Assembly: GCF_002307495.1 (NCBI RefSeq)
Contig: NZ_NTMR01000011.1
Span: 124,001-188,000 of the forward strand
Source of the DNA: Pseudomonas abyssi
GTDB taxonomy: Bacteria > Pseudomonadota > Gammaproteobacteria > Pseudomonadales > Pseudomonadaceae
DNA length: 64,000 bases
Direction of reading: 5' to 3'
Notes under the pieces: generated by a model
What the model was told of the DNA's origin: nothing
What the model saw: the letters and a program-made list of their open reading frames with translations, nothing else
Databases searched by the model: none
Part shown: positions 35,454 through 44,588 of the stretch, piece after piece
How the letters are laid out: each line of letters starts with the position of its first letter
How positions within the stretch are numbered: position 1 is the first letter of the stretch
Translations under genes and position numbers: made by a program

Positions 35454-38400
35454 GCGAACTCAAGGACGAGTCAATTGAGCAAGGCACGCGCAAGCGGGCC
35501 CAGTACGACAGTGCCCAGCGAGCCAACCTGGCATTGAACCTAGAGCGAGAGGACGGCGGCACCCTGCAGATTCTGGTCGAGCAGGACATGCGCAGCCACG
35601 AGGAAGAGCCGGATATTCAGCAAAATACCTTTCTGGCAATTGTACCCATGGCGCGCCTGCCTGCTATCGATGGCGCTGACCAGCAACCTGTTGGTGCATT
35701 GATCAGGCCGGGGCGCATCTATGTTTTTCGCAAGGGCAAGCTCTGGCGTGAACAGGTCTGTGATGGCGAAGGGGCGCTTGCCGACGTTGATGTGAGCTAC
35801 TGGCGCAGTCAGTCGGCGGCGGGCCAACCCTGCGACGACCGTGCTGCCGTAGGCAAACCACTGGCGCTCACGCTGGTGCCCGTATTGCTCCAGGGGCATT
35901 ACGTGGGCGATCAAGTGGACATGGCCTATAGCGAGATGCCCTGGAGTTGGGAGTACATCAAATGGCTCGAAGCGGACAGTAGCCGGGTCAAGGCACGCTG
36001 CCAGAATGTAGCGCCTGCCTGGGCGGCAGCCGTTGTCGGCAAGGAGCACTGGCGAGCGACTCTTGCGATGCCCGCCGTGCTGGTCGACGCCTTGGAGGGC
36101 GGCCTGCGCCCTCGAGACCTGCATCTTGAGTGCCTGCTCAGCAGTCCTGACACTTTCACGCCCGCACTGCTGGAGCTAAGCCCTGACGAGCCGCTTGTAC
36201 GCTTGCACCGCCACCAGCAGGCCCTGGCCGAACACATGTCCGCAGAAGGCCCACAGGCGCTGCCAGATCTGCCGGCTGCCAGTGATGTGCTGGCGGATAA
36301 GGCCTTGCGCGGCTATCCCAAGCTGGTCGGCCTGTTGCTGAATGATCCGCTATTCGAATTTCGCCATGCTGTTGAGCAGTCCCGTTTGGCGACTGAAACC
36401 CTGCAAACCTGCAACGCGCTGATTCCCTATCAGCCCCATGGCCGGTATGCCGAGCTACTGCATCAGTGGGCCATGTCGACCGATGCGCCCTTGGCGAGCT
36501 TGCGCGCGCAGGTCGACACCCAGGCACTGGACAAGTCGATGATGGAGCAGGAGCGGCGCATGGCGCGCGACTGTCTGCACCGGCAACTCGATCGCACCAT
36601 GTCGCTGTGCCACGGCGGTCTGTCGGTCGTCTGGAACGACTGGATTTACACCCGGGATGAACGGCTGCTTGAGCCCTACAGCCTCTTGATAGAGCTACTG
36701 GAACAGCTTGGCCGCCTGCCGCACGATACCGATGCCCGCAGCACTGCGGCGGACAGCCGCCGGCTGTCGCGCTCGATAGAACGCCTGGTAATCCACCTGG
36801 CTGAAGCCAGTCACCCGCTGACGCGCACAGCGCTTGTCGCAGGGGAGGGTGAGCTGCCGGAGCTGGCGAGCCGTTTGGCAGAGCTTGCTGCAGAAGCGCA
36901 GCCGGCAGACCCAGAGAATATGGGTATCAGTACCCTCGCGCTGTTTGCAGGAATGGAAAGCCAGGGCGATGCCAACTATCAGTACTCCACCCAAAATCTG
37001 GCGCTGGCAGTTGATGAGTGGCTGGCGCATTTGTCGAAAGTGATGCTGATGACGTTGCGAAAGTTGCGAGTTGATCCCTCTACTGTGCAGGTGGAGTTGC
37101 CGCGCCTGTTTACACCCACAATGGGGTTGCTGAAGTCGCTTCACTCCAAGGCAAAGTCGCTTCAGTTTCTACCCCAAGGTCAGGCGCTGGCGCAGGATAT
37201 GGTGGTGCTGGGCGTACATGGCGCTGGCCTGAGTTTTGGACTGACACCCAGTGAACGAGCCACGCTGACTCGAGAAAACTACCTTTACAGCAACCTGCAG
37301 GGCCGTTCCGGAGACGTGCTCGGCACCTCCAGCGGCAAGCTCGCGAAGGCGAACCACTTTGCGAGCAAAGACCTGGGCCGCCTGATGGTTGTCGCTGCCC
37401 CGGCAAACGACCCGCTGGTGCAGGAGCTTAATAGCTGGCGGGTGGGCGTCTCTAATGTTGGACGGGCTGCGCAACTAGCCAAGTCGCCCGCGTTGCCGCT
37501 GTTGGCGACGGTGATGGCTGCTTATAACTTGCACCTAAATACAACAGGGGCGACGGGGCTGCTGGAAGACGATCAAAGTGTGCGCTGGGGATTCGGTGGT
37601 ATTTCTGCCCTTGCGGACTTGTTACTTGCTTCTAACAACGCAGCTTTGAAGGTCTTAGAGAGTTCAGGGATACGGTCGCCTTGGTATGTGTTGTGGGAGC
37701 AGGGACGCATTGATGTCTCAAGAATGTCCGCGCGATGGGCGGGAAACTTGCAGAAGCGTACTGGTAGTACTTGGCTTAATGCTTCTCGCGTAGCGGGGGG
37801 CGCCGCAATGGGTTTTACAGCCCTGATTTTTGCCTGGGACGCCAAGCGCGCTTTCGATGCTGGCGACAAAGACGTTTCGGTCGCGAACGCTATAGCGGCA
37901 GGGGGCGGCGCAATATGGGCATTGTATACGATAGGTATACTGGCAAGTCCCTGGGTGCTGGCGGCGGGTGTGGTGTTGCTCATCGGCGGCGCGTTAGCGG
38001 CGGCGCTGATGGCCGACGGTGCGATTGAGCAGGCGATCAAACATGGCCCCTTCGGTATTGAACATCGCTTGCCACATATGAACGACCCTAAAATCGCCTA
38101 CCAGCAACTGCTGGGGGCGATTGGCGAGCCGCAGGCAAAGATCTCTCGCTGGAGCGTCTGGACAGGGGTAGCGCCGCAAGAGGAACGCCGAAAACTGGAG
38201 CTGGCTGCGCGTGCGAGCCAGCGGCAGTTGCACCCCCTCGACTGGGTAGTTGAGCTGCAGTCAGGTTTGCTGGACCAATATCCTAACGACAGCCGGTTCC
38301 GGTTAATGGCCTCGGAGCTGCAGTGGGTTAGGGGGCACCAGACAGGCTGGAAGCGTCTGCCAGCTAGGCCGCTTTCTCATTACAAGCTGGGCGCGGTGGT

Positions 38401-38686
38401 TATGGACGCCAGCCGCGTTGTCTATGTCCTGCCGCATATTGGTAGTCAGGCTCACACTGGCCTGATGCAAATGCAGTACGCCCTTAGAGTGAGAGCGCAG
38501 TTTGTGTTGGGGCGGCAAGAGTGCAGGCCGAATGACCCCTTTCCTGCCTTCGATGATCTGGTGCTACCGCAACCCGCCGCCCGTGACTGGGCTGCCTTTG
38601 ACCCGCAACGATTTCCCGAGGAGCGTGATGTTGATGGCAGCGCCCCCTACTGGCTGATTGCGCTAAGTGAGCGTGATTCCCTATGA
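35450..38686 (+). CDS. VasX-like T6SS effector with C-terminal membrane helices
   Basis: 1078 residues from a GTG start coupled to vgrG. The N-terminal third (LVEQDMRSHEEEPDIQQNTFLAIVPMARLP, LIRPGRIYVFRKGKLWREQVC) resembles the N-terminal domain of VasX-type effectors. The middle is helical. Three hydrophobic segments at about 785-801, 816-834 and 836-853 include a GAAMGF/AAGGGA glycine-rich stretch. A 220-residue soluble tail follows. Size and architecture closely parallel the pore-forming VasX of Vibrio cholerae (about 1085 residues). I infer membrane permeabilisation of target cells; no enzymatic motif was seen. No DUF4123 adaptor or PAAR gene is present. Downstream coupling is by ATGA. 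Confidence 0.75.
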   Translation: MSELKDESIEQGTRKRAQYDSAQRANLALNLEREDGGTLQILVEQDMRSHEEEPDIQQNTFLAIVPMARLPAIDGADQQPVGALIRPGRIYVFRKGKLWREQVCDGEGALADVDVSYWRSQSAAGQPCDDRAAVGKPLALTLVPVLLQGHYVGDQVDMAYSEMPWSWEYIKWLEADSSRVKARCQNVAPAWAAAVVGKEHWRATLAMPAVLVDALEGGLRPRDLHLECLLSSPDTFTPALLELSPDEPLVRLHRHQQALAEHMSAEGPQALPDLPAASDVLADKALRGYPKLVGLLLNDPLFEFRHAVEQSRLATETLQTCNALIPYQPHGRYAELLHQWAMSTDAPLASLRAQVDTQALDKSMMEQERRMARDCLHRQLDRTMSLCHGGLSVVWNDWIYTRDERLLEPYSLLIELLEQLGRLPHDTDARSTAADSRRLSRSIERLVIHLAEASHPLTRTALVAGEGELPELASRLAELAAEAQPADPENMGISTLALFAGMESQGDANYQYSTQNLALAVDEWLAHLSKVMLMTLRKLRVDPSTVQVELPRLFTPTMGLLKSLHSKAKSLQFLPQGQALAQDMVVLGVHGAGLSFGLTPSERATLTRENYLYSNLQGRSGDVLGTSSGKLAKANHFASKDLGRLMVVAAPANDPLVQELNSWRVGVSNVGRAAQLAKSPALPLLATVMAAYNLHLNTTGATGLLEDDQSVRWGFGGISALADLLLASNNAALKVLESSGIRSPWYVLWEQGRIDVSRMSARWAGNLQKRTGSTWLNASRVAGGAAMGFTALIFAWDAKRAFDAGDKDVSVANAIAAGGGAIWALYTIGILASPWVLAAGVVLLIGGALAAALMADGAIEQAIKHGPFGIEHRLPHMNDPKIAYQQLLGAIGEPQAKISRWSVWTGVAPQEERRKLELAARASQRQLHPLDWVVELQSGLLDQYPNDSRFRLMASELQWVRGHQTGWKRLPARPLSHYKLGAVVMDASRVVYVLPHIGSQAHTGLMQMQYALRVRAQFVLGRQECRPNDPFPAFDDLVLPQPAARDWAAFDPQRFPEERDVDGSAPYWLIALSERDSL

Positions 38687-39909
38687 AACAAATACTGCCT
38701 AGCACTGTGTATGCCGCCAGTGCCTACGATTCGACCCAAATACCCCGGCAGCCTCCTCATAAGTGGCAGCAAGACGAAAACCGTACCAATCTTCGCCGTA
38801 CTCAGTTGAGCTGGGGGCATTATGCTGGCTTTGACCCTTGGCAGGTGGTTGATATGCAACTGCAGGGTATGGAGCAAATGTGGCTAGAGCGCACTGGTGG
38901 TGGCGATATTTATTGCAATCATCAGCGCTGGCGATTTGAGAATTTTAATAAAATAATTTTATTGTTTATTTACTTTAAGTATTTTTCGCTGCTCGTTTTT
39001 ACTTGGGTGTTTTGGATGTCCTCGGTGATTGCGCTGCTTCCAAATGGTTATTATGCGAGTCACCAGTCTGTCGTTTTGCCAATGGCTATAGTTGTTATCT
39101 CTCTGTTTATGATAGGTCTAAGTGGCTGGTTATACTGGGAGAGAAGCTTCAAACTTTACTTGATACACGCAATCTCGGGCCTAGGAGTAAGCGTTGTATG
39201 TGTGTCTATTGCGCACTTTGGACTTGACAAGGACGTGGAAATTTTCTGGTTTCCAGTGGTCATGGGACTATCCATATTTATGGCCGCCATCGGTTTTGAC
39301 CTATTGATCGCTCTTTACCTGCGTCTTTTCAAATACGACGGCAGCGGATTTAACCGTCAGACCGGAATGGTGACCGTTGCACGTCGCTTTCGTAAGCCCT
39401 TTGTGGCGCCGTTCTATGAGTTCGATATCACCATGGAATACCGCCCCGGCTCCCACGGCAGCGGTGGTATGGCGCTCTGGCTACACCACAGATACACCAC
39501 CTGTGAGGTGTTCTTGGGCGGCAAACTGCATCCCTTGGGGCTGTCACCAGAGGAGGCGATGGCGTTCTGGGACTGTCTGCAGCGCTATATGGATACCAGT
39601 CAGCCGCTGCCGGATTTGCCGGTGCTGGAGCAATTCCGCCACCTTGATCCGGCCACCGCGCAGTACGATGCTCAACGCGGCAGGCCACCACGCCGCTGGC
39701 GCGATACCAATGCCCGCGCCTGGCAACGACGCGGCCAGCATGAATCCATGCGCCGCAACGCAGCCTATCGTTGGCAACAACGGCCTTGCATTCTGCGCGC
39801 TCGCATCGACCCAGAGTTGAGCATCGAGACCTACTACCGCGAACAAGAGGCGCGTGGCATTCAGGCTACGCCCAGGGCGGATGAGTATGACAATGTTCAT
39901 CGCGGCTGA
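38683..39909 (+). CDS. Four-helix membrane protein, probable immunity protein
   Basis: 408 residues, start overlapping the effector stop (ATGA). A soluble N-terminal 90 residues is followed by membrane helices at about 91-119, 130-152, 158-178 and 187-214, then a 190-residue cytoplasmic domain (FEFDITMEYRPGSHGSGGMALWLHHR) that resembles DUF6708-type proteins, from memory. The coupled position and membrane topology fit an immunity protein against a pore-forming effector, as TsiV2 is for VasX, though TsiV2 is smaller. The helix-coding part (38930-39320) is clearly AT-rich relative to all neighbours. No catalytic motif seen. An accessory or chaperone role is the alternative. Confidence 0.6.
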   Translation: MKQILPSTVYAASAYDSTQIPRQPPHKWQQDENRTNLRRTQLSWGHYAGFDPWQVVDMQLQGMEQMWLERTGGGDIYCNHQRWRFENFNKIILLFIYFKYFSLLVFTWVFWMSSVIALLPNGYYASHQSVVLPMAIVVISLFMIGLSGWLYWERSFKLYLIHAISGLGVSVVCVSIAHFGLDKDVEIFWFPVVMGLSIFMAAIGFDLLIALYLRLFKYDGSGFNRQTGMVTVARRFRKPFVAPFYEFDITMEYRPGSHGSGGMALWLHHRYTTCEVFLGGKLHPLGLSPEEAMAFWDCLQRYMDTSQPLPDLPVLEQFRHLDPATAQYDAQRGRPPRRWRDTNARAWQRRGQHESMRRNAAYRWQQRPCILRARIDPELSIETYYREQEARGIQATPRADEYDNVHRG

Positions 39910-39973
39910 GGAGGGTGTTCCTTGTCTGGTTTACCTCTTTGCCCTCAGTTGCTGAATACCCCTTTATAGCCGC

Positions 39974-39993
39974 CGGCTGACCGTCATCAGCCG
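39974..39993 (+). terminator. Possible weak terminator after the T6SS module
   Basis: CGGCTGA / TCAGCCG, a 7-bp stem with a 6-nt loop, followed by CCCTGTTTGTTGT. The T-run is imperfect. Confidence 0.35.
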
Positions 39994-40057
39994 CCCTGTT
40001 TGTTGTGCTACCGTCGGCGAATAACAAGTCGAGGTTTCATGCAGGAGGAGTGCAGCG

Positions 40058-40735
40058 GTGAATTACGATGATGTGGTGTTGGGGCGGCGCAGTATCCGTG
40101 CTTTTCGGCAACAGCCGGTGCCGCGCGAGGTGCTTGAGGAGGTCATCAGTCTGGCCACGCGGGCGCCGTCATCAATGAACTCCCAGCCCTGGCACCTGCA
40201 TGTGCTGACCGGCGAGCCGCTGGACCGCATTCGTGCGGAGAATACCGAGCGTATGGTCACCGGCGTAGCGCCGTCCAAGGAAACCCGTGACTCGGGCAGC
40301 TACGAGGGGGTTCACCGCCAGCGCCAGGTGGAGATCGCGGTGCAGCTGTTTGAGGCCATGGGGATTGCCCGAGACGATAAGGAAAAGCGGCAGGACTGGG
40401 TCTTACGCGGCTTTCGGCAATTCGATGCGCCGGTCTCGGTGGTGGTGACCTATGATCGCCAGCTGCGTGAGGGCGACATTGCCCAGTTCGACTGTGGGGC
40501 TTTGGTCAATGGTCTGGTTAATGCGGCCTGGTCTCGCGGTTTGGGCTGTGTGGTCAACAGCCAGGGCATCATGCATTCACCGGTGGTGCGCGAACACGCG
40601 GGTATCCCGGATGATCAGGTGATCATTATCTGCGTGGCGATGGGCTACCCCGATGACAGCTTCCCGGCCAATGCGGTGGTGTCACGGCGCCGTGAGGTGG
40701 CAGAGGTGGCCAGTTTTGTGGGCTTTGCCGAGTAG
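40058..40735 (+). CDS. Nitroreductase family FMN oxidoreductase
   Basis: 225 residues from a GTG start with a GGAGGAG-type ribosome site. The N-terminal RRSIRAFRQQPVPREVLEEVISLATRAPSSMNSQPWHLHV is the FMN-binding signature of the nitroreductase family, and SRGLGCVVNSQGI plus IPDDQVIIICVAMGYPD form the C-terminal part. It should use FMN and NAD(P)H to reduce nitro or quinone compounds. Monocistronic; substrate unknown. Confidence 0.88.
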   Translation: MNYDDVVLGRRSIRAFRQQPVPREVLEEVISLATRAPSSMNSQPWHLHVLTGEPLDRIRAENTERMVTGVAPSKETRDSGSYEGVHRQRQVEIAVQLFEAMGIARDDKEKRQDWVLRGFRQFDAPVSVVVTYDRQLREGDIAQFDCGALVNGLVNAAWSRGLGCVVNSQGIMHSPVVREHAGIPDDQVIIICVAMGYPDDSFPANAVVSRRREVAEVASFVGFAE

Positions 40736-40806
40736 CACGCGCGTTGGCGTGACCTTTTGGGACGCCTTTCGGGCGTTCCCAGCTTGAAGACTGTGAGGGC
40801 ATAAGC

Positions 40807-41037
40807 GTGAAAGGTAAAACTCTGGAACTCGCTGCCTTTGATTGGCATCGAGACGTGATCACTCCGCAGACGCCAGTCAATGCGGGGTATCGCAACACCC
40901 AGAATGTGCGTCGCTTTATGCGTGAGGCTTGCGGCCCGGCGTTCCGCTTTGACAGGTCCTTTATGGCCTGGATGCGTGACGGCACGCCGAAAACCATGGG
41001 GGATGCGGCAGCTGAGTGGCTGAAGCGAAATGCCTGA
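40807..41037 (+). CDS. DUF6434 small protein
   Basis: 76 residues from a GTG start. FDWHRDVITPQTPVNAGYRNTQNVRRFMREACGPAFRFDRSFMAWMRDGTPKTMGDAAAEW matches the DUF6434 domain, which is often linked to SAP-type sequences. The tail DGTPKTMGDAAAEWLKR suggests a small helical fold. Function unknown. Confidence 0.7.
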   Translation: MKGKTLELAAFDWHRDVITPQTPVNAGYRNTQNVRRFMREACGPAFRFDRSFMAWMRDGTPKTMGDAAAEWLKRNA

Positions 41038-41143
41038 TTATCGGCGCGCGCCAGTGTGTAGGCGACGGCTTGTCTATACAGCAAAGACGTTAAGCGGGTG
41101 AAAGCGCTTGCCGAGCTTTTTCTTTCCAGCTGCCAACTGCTCC

Positions 41144-41716
41144 TCAGTCGTCCCTTCCTTCAAGCATGTTTCTGCGCAGCAGCACGTAGACTGATCCGGT
41201 ACCGCCATGCCGGGGAATGCAGGAGGTAAAGGCGAGCACCTTGTCGTGCTGCCTGAGCCAGGTGTTGACGTGGCTTTTCATCATCGGTTTGCGACCGTCC
41301 AGCCGGCGGGCCTTGCCGTGGGTAACCCGTACGCAGCGGATCTCCTGCTTGACCGCTTCGGCTAGAAAGGCCCAAAGCAGCTCGCGGGCGCGCTCGATCG
41401 TCATGCCGTGCAGGTCGATCGAGCCGTCGAAGGGGATCTGCGCTTGCTTGAGTTTGCGTAGCTGCGCGTCTTGCACACCGTTTGCTGCCCAGGCCAGCTC
41501 CTGCTCGGGGTCGACATCTATGACGAACTGGTCTGACAGGCCATCGACCACGACGGAGTTGTCCTTGAGGGTCGCACGCTGGCGACTGGCGGCGATGCTG
41601 GCGCGGTCGCGCGGGGCTTTGCCGACCTCGGCCCGGTCGTGCTTAAGACGCTTGGCGCCCTGCACGGCTTGACGGAAAAGGTCGAGATCGTCGTCGGGAG
41701 AAAAGTCCTGTGTCAT
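41144..41716 (-). CDS. smrA: Smr-domain endonuclease-like protein SmrA
   Basis: 190 residues. Acidic/basic N-terminal region, then a Smr domain with IDLHGMTIERARELLWAFL, VRVTHGKARRLDGRKPMMKSHVNTWL and the C-terminal GGTGSVYVLLRR. LHGM, THGK and the TGSVY strand are the conserved Smr motifs of a nicking nuclease fold. The frame is open to 41905, but ATG 41716 begins at the usual MTQDFSPDDDLDLFRQA start. It is divergent from prmB, an arrangement common in Pseudomonas. Confidence 0.88.
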   Translation of the reverse strand: MTQDFSPDDDLDLFRQAVQGAKRLKHDRAEVGKAPRDRASIAASRQRATLKDNSVVVDGLSDQFVIDVDPEQELAWAANGVQDAQLRKLKQAQIPFDGSIDLHGMTIERARELLWAFLAEAVKQEIRCVRVTHGKARRLDGRKPMMKSHVNTWLRQHDKVLAFTSCIPRHGGTGSVYVLLRRNMLEGRDD

Positions 41717-41876
41717 GCTGCTGGCCGCTACGCAAAAAAGGCTAGTGTAACAGCTGCAGCTTATCGAAAAGCCTGCCTGGCGCCCGATACCGCCGGTGTT
41801 TGTTTTCATTCGCGGCTGGTCGCCGGCGGCCTGGCGGGTAAAATGGCAGCCTGCTTTGAACAAGGACTCTTCCATC

Positions 41877-42788
41877 ATGAGTGAACACGCCGCTTTGCAC
41901 AGCATTCAGGATCTGGTTCGCTGGGGCGTCAGTCGCTTCCATCAGGCCGAGCTGTTTTTTGGTCATGGCACCGACAATGCCTGGGACGAGTCGCGGCTGT
42001 TGGTGCTGCACGCCCTGTACCTGCCCTGGGAAACGCCGCAGGAGTATCTGCATTGTCGCATTACCGACGAGGAGCGTGACGCCGTTGTGGCGTTGTTGGA
42101 GGAGCGCATTCGGCTGCGCATGCCTGCCGCCTATCTGACCGGGCATGCACGTTTTGCCGGGCTGGATTTCGTGGTGGATGAACGGGTGCTGGTGCCGCGG
42201 TCTCCCATTGCTGAGTTGATTGACGGTCGCTTTGAACCCTGGCTGGAGCGCGAGCCGCTGCGCATTCTGGATCTGTGCACGGGCAGTGGCTGTATTGGCA
42301 TCGCTTGTGCCTACGCGTTTCCTGAGGCCGAGGTAGTGCTGGCGGACCTGTCTGCCGATGCGCTGGCGGTGGCCGAACAGAATATCGAGATGCACGAACT
42401 GGCCGAGCGTGTTGAGGCGCGCTGGTCGGATGGCTTCGACGGGCTAGCCGGTGAGCGCTTTGATCTGATTGTCAGCAATCCGCCCTATGTGGATGCCGAA
42501 GACATGAGCTTGCTGCCCGACGAGTATCGACACGAGCCGGAAATGGGACTGGACGCAGGGGAGGACGGCCTGGATCTGGTGCGCCGGATGCTGACTGAAG
42601 CGGCGGATTATCTGACCGAGGATGGTGTGCTGGTGATCGAGGTGGGTAACAGCATGGTGCATGTTATGGCCGAGTGGCCAGAGGTGGACTTTGAGTGGGT
42701 CAAATTCCGGCAGGGTGGCCACGGTGTGTTTGTGCTGAGCGCAGAGCAGTGCCGTTACTTTCAGTCACTGTTTGCCGAGAGCCTGTAA
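41877..42788 (+). CDS. prmB: 50S ribosomal protein L3 N5-glutamine methyltransferase PrmB
   Basis: 303 residues. SAM-binding motif [14 protein letters not shown] (about 135-147), the catalytic [10 protein letters not shown] motif (about 201-210), and the PrmB-specific [11 protein letters not shown]. It methylates a glutamine in ribosomal protein L3. The NPPY and the N-terminal helical domain separate it from PrmC by the [25 protein letters not shown] block. Start at 41877 ([10 protein letters not shown]). Directly upstream, divergent, lies smrA. Confidence 0.93.
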   Translation: MSEHAALHSIQDLVRWGVSRFHQAELFFGHGTDNAWDESRLLVLHALYLPWETPQEYLHCRITDEERDAVVALLEERIRLRMPAAYLTGHARFAGLDFVVDERVLVPRSPIAELIDGRFEPWLEREPLRILDLCTGSGCIGIACAYAFPEAEVVLADLSADALAVAEQNIEMHELAERVEARWSDGFDGLAGERFDLIVSNPPYVDAEDMSLLPDEYRHEPEMGLDAGEDGLDLVRRMLTEAADYLTEDGVLVIEVGNSMVHVMAEWPEVDFEWVKFRQGGHGVFVLSAEQCRYFQSLFAESL

Positions 42789-42845
42789 CGCGTTTTAGCG
42801 GTTCCTGCGTGGCGTTCGCTGCGCAGGTCGTTGCTGGGTGTTGGC

Positions 42846-43625
42846 TCAGCGAAGTACTACCCACAGCAGCATCAACGCCTGGAAAATCGAGAAGACAATC
42901 AGACAGCCGATGGCGAAGCGGTTGCCCAGGTCGGCGCGCTTGTAACTGGCGATAGCTGACTCGAGCTGGTTGATCTGGGCGCTTTGCTTTTGGTTCAGCC
43001 CTTCGTGCTCACGCAGTTGGGCCAACAGGGTATTGATTTGAAGAGGTTGTATGCGCTCGGTATTCCAGCTGCCGATCAGATCGTTGACCCGGTTGGCCTG
43101 GGCGAGGGCGGTACCGGCCTCGCTGTCCAGCGGGGTGATGCTGAAGCCGGCGTGGCTGAGGATGGTGTCACGGGCCTTGCGGGCATCTTCGGTGGCGCTG
43201 TCGCTGTCGCGCAGAGTGATAGGGGTCACGGCGTAGTCCCCGCAATAACGCTGGCACCAGTGAATCAACTGGGCCAGCATGAAGGTGCCCAGTCCGCGTT
43301 GACTGGGCTGGATCTGCACACCGTCAATCGGGCCGAAGCGCACCCGCTTGCGCTTGTGGTCTACCAGCACTTCCATCCGGTTGCCGGACTCGGCGAGCGG
43401 TTCGCCTTCAAAGCGCACCTGCAGGCGCAGCAATTCGAGCAGGCCTGCCTGTTCCTGGGTGACGGCGATCTGCGCAAGTTTCTCCGGATGTACCAGCATG
43501 CGCGCCTTGAACACCGGTTTGAGTTGCACCCAGTAGGCATCCGACGGTTTGGCGCGGGCGAACGGATCCCGCGGGGCGCTTTGCTCCGGGGGAGTGCGGT
43601 CAGCCAGTGCGTCGGTTGAGGTCAT
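42846..43625 (-). CDS. Membrane-anchored protein with a GNAT-like domain
   Basis: 259 residues with no signal peptide. Residues about 25-160 include PIDGVQIQPSQRGLGTFMLAQLIHWCQRY, where QRGLGTFM resembles the acetyl-CoA-binding Q/RxxGxG/A loop of GNAT acetyltransferases. A predicted coiled coil (about 196-232: REHEGLNQKQSAQINQLESAI) leads to a single C-terminal membrane helix (GCLIVFSIFQALMLLWVVL). This would be a tail-anchored cytosolic protein. Whether it is an active acetyltransferase is not known. The strand is opposite to prmB. Confidence 0.55.
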   Translation of the reverse strand: MTSTDALADRTPPEQSAPRDPFARAKPSDAYWVQLKPVFKARMLVHPEKLAQIAVTQEQAGLLELLRLQVRFEGEPLAESGNRMEVLVDHKRKRVRFGPIDGVQIQPSQRGLGTFMLAQLIHWCQRYCGDYAVTPITLRDSDSATEDARKARDTILSHAGFSITPLDSEAGTALAQANRVNDLIGSWNTERIQPLQINTLLAQLREHEGLNQKQSAQINQLESAIASYKRADLGNRFAIGCLIVFSIFQALMLLWVVLR

Positions 43626-43701
43626 GCTGTCATCCTGGGGGACTACGGGTGCTTGTGCACCTCTCCAGCCTGTATCGGCCGAATGACGGTTTTCTGTAAT
43701 G

Positions 43702-44472
43702 TCACCACCAGGTGGACGCAGCTTCCCAGATCAGGCGAGCAGCCAGCAAGCTGAGCACCAGGTTAAAAAGTCGTCCAAAGTGCGTGTCACTCATACGCTT
43801 GAGCAGATGCAGGCCGAGCCAGGTGCCCAGTGCGCCAGCGGCGATCATGGCTGCCATCAGGGCGAGCCAGTCATAGAAGATAAACCCTGCGGCGCTAAAG
43901 GCAAAGGCCTTTGGCAAGTGTTGCAGGCTCATGGCAGCAGCGAAGGTTGCCACGGTCTGCAGGCGCTGATGCGCCTGTTGCTGCTTGATAAACGCGGCCA
44001 CCAGAGGGCCGGTGGCGCCGACAAACAGGCTGAGAAAACTGGTGATTACCGAGGCGAGCAGGGTGCCGACAGGCCCGGTGGCCACCTTGGGTATTGCCGG
44101 CCCCCAGCACAGCAGCAGAATGAACAGCGCGATACTCAGCTGTACCACGGCCAGCGGCAGGCGTACCAGCAGCAGGCTGGCGGCCAGTGCGCCCAGCACC
44201 ACGCCGGGGAAAAACCAGGCGATGACCCGCATGTTGATATGCCGCCAGGTCATCAGGGCGCGATTGGCATTGGACCCCAGCTGCACCATGCCGTGGACTG
44301 GAATGATCGCGGCAGCCGGCATGATCAGCGCCATGATCGCCAGTAGCATGACACCACCGCCGGCGCCCATCGCAGCAGTTACCGCAGAAGTGAGGGCGGC
44401 GGCGAGGATCAGTATCAGCGCCCAGTGCGGAGCCAGGTTGTCGGGTAGCAATAACGGCAGCAGCTCGCTCAT
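43702..44472 (-). CDS. TSUP family sulfite exporter TauE/SafE-type permease
   Basis: 256 residues with about eight membrane helices. The repeated AAMGAGGGVMLLAIMALIMP near 33 and FVGATGPLVAAFI near 149 are the two pseudo-symmetric TSUP motifs. Family members move sulfite, sulfoacetate or other small anions; the substrate is unknown. It lies downstream of nothing obviously related and is divergent from aroC. Confidence 0.88.
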   Translation of the reverse strand: MSELLPLLLPDNLAPHWALILILAAALTSAVTAAMGAGGGVMLLAIMALIMPAAAIIPVHGMVQLGSNANRALMTWRHINMRVIAWFFPGVVLGALAASLLLVRLPLAVVQLSIALFILLLCWGPAIPKVATGPVGTLLASVITSFLSLFVGATGPLVAAFIKQQQAHQRLQTVATFAAAMSLQHLPKAFAFSAAGFIFYDWLALMAAMIAAGALGTWLGLHLLKRMSDTHFGRLFNLVLSLLAARLIWEAASTWW

Positions 44473-44524
44473 GAAGGCTCCGGCGTTAAATGAGGAGGGC
44501 GTAGCCTACCCGCCGGGCCGCAGA

Positions 44525-44554
44525 CTGTCACCGTTAACGGCCAGCGGGTATACT
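44525..44554 (+). promoter_or_regulatory. Possible sigma-70 promoter of aroC
   Basis: CTGTCA (44525-44530) and TATACT (44549-44554) are 18 bases apart. The start codon follows 34 bases later. The -35 is only a partial match. Confidence 0.35.
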
Positions 44555-44588
44555 GCCGCACTGCCCATGTTCAGCTCAGGTTCTTGGT

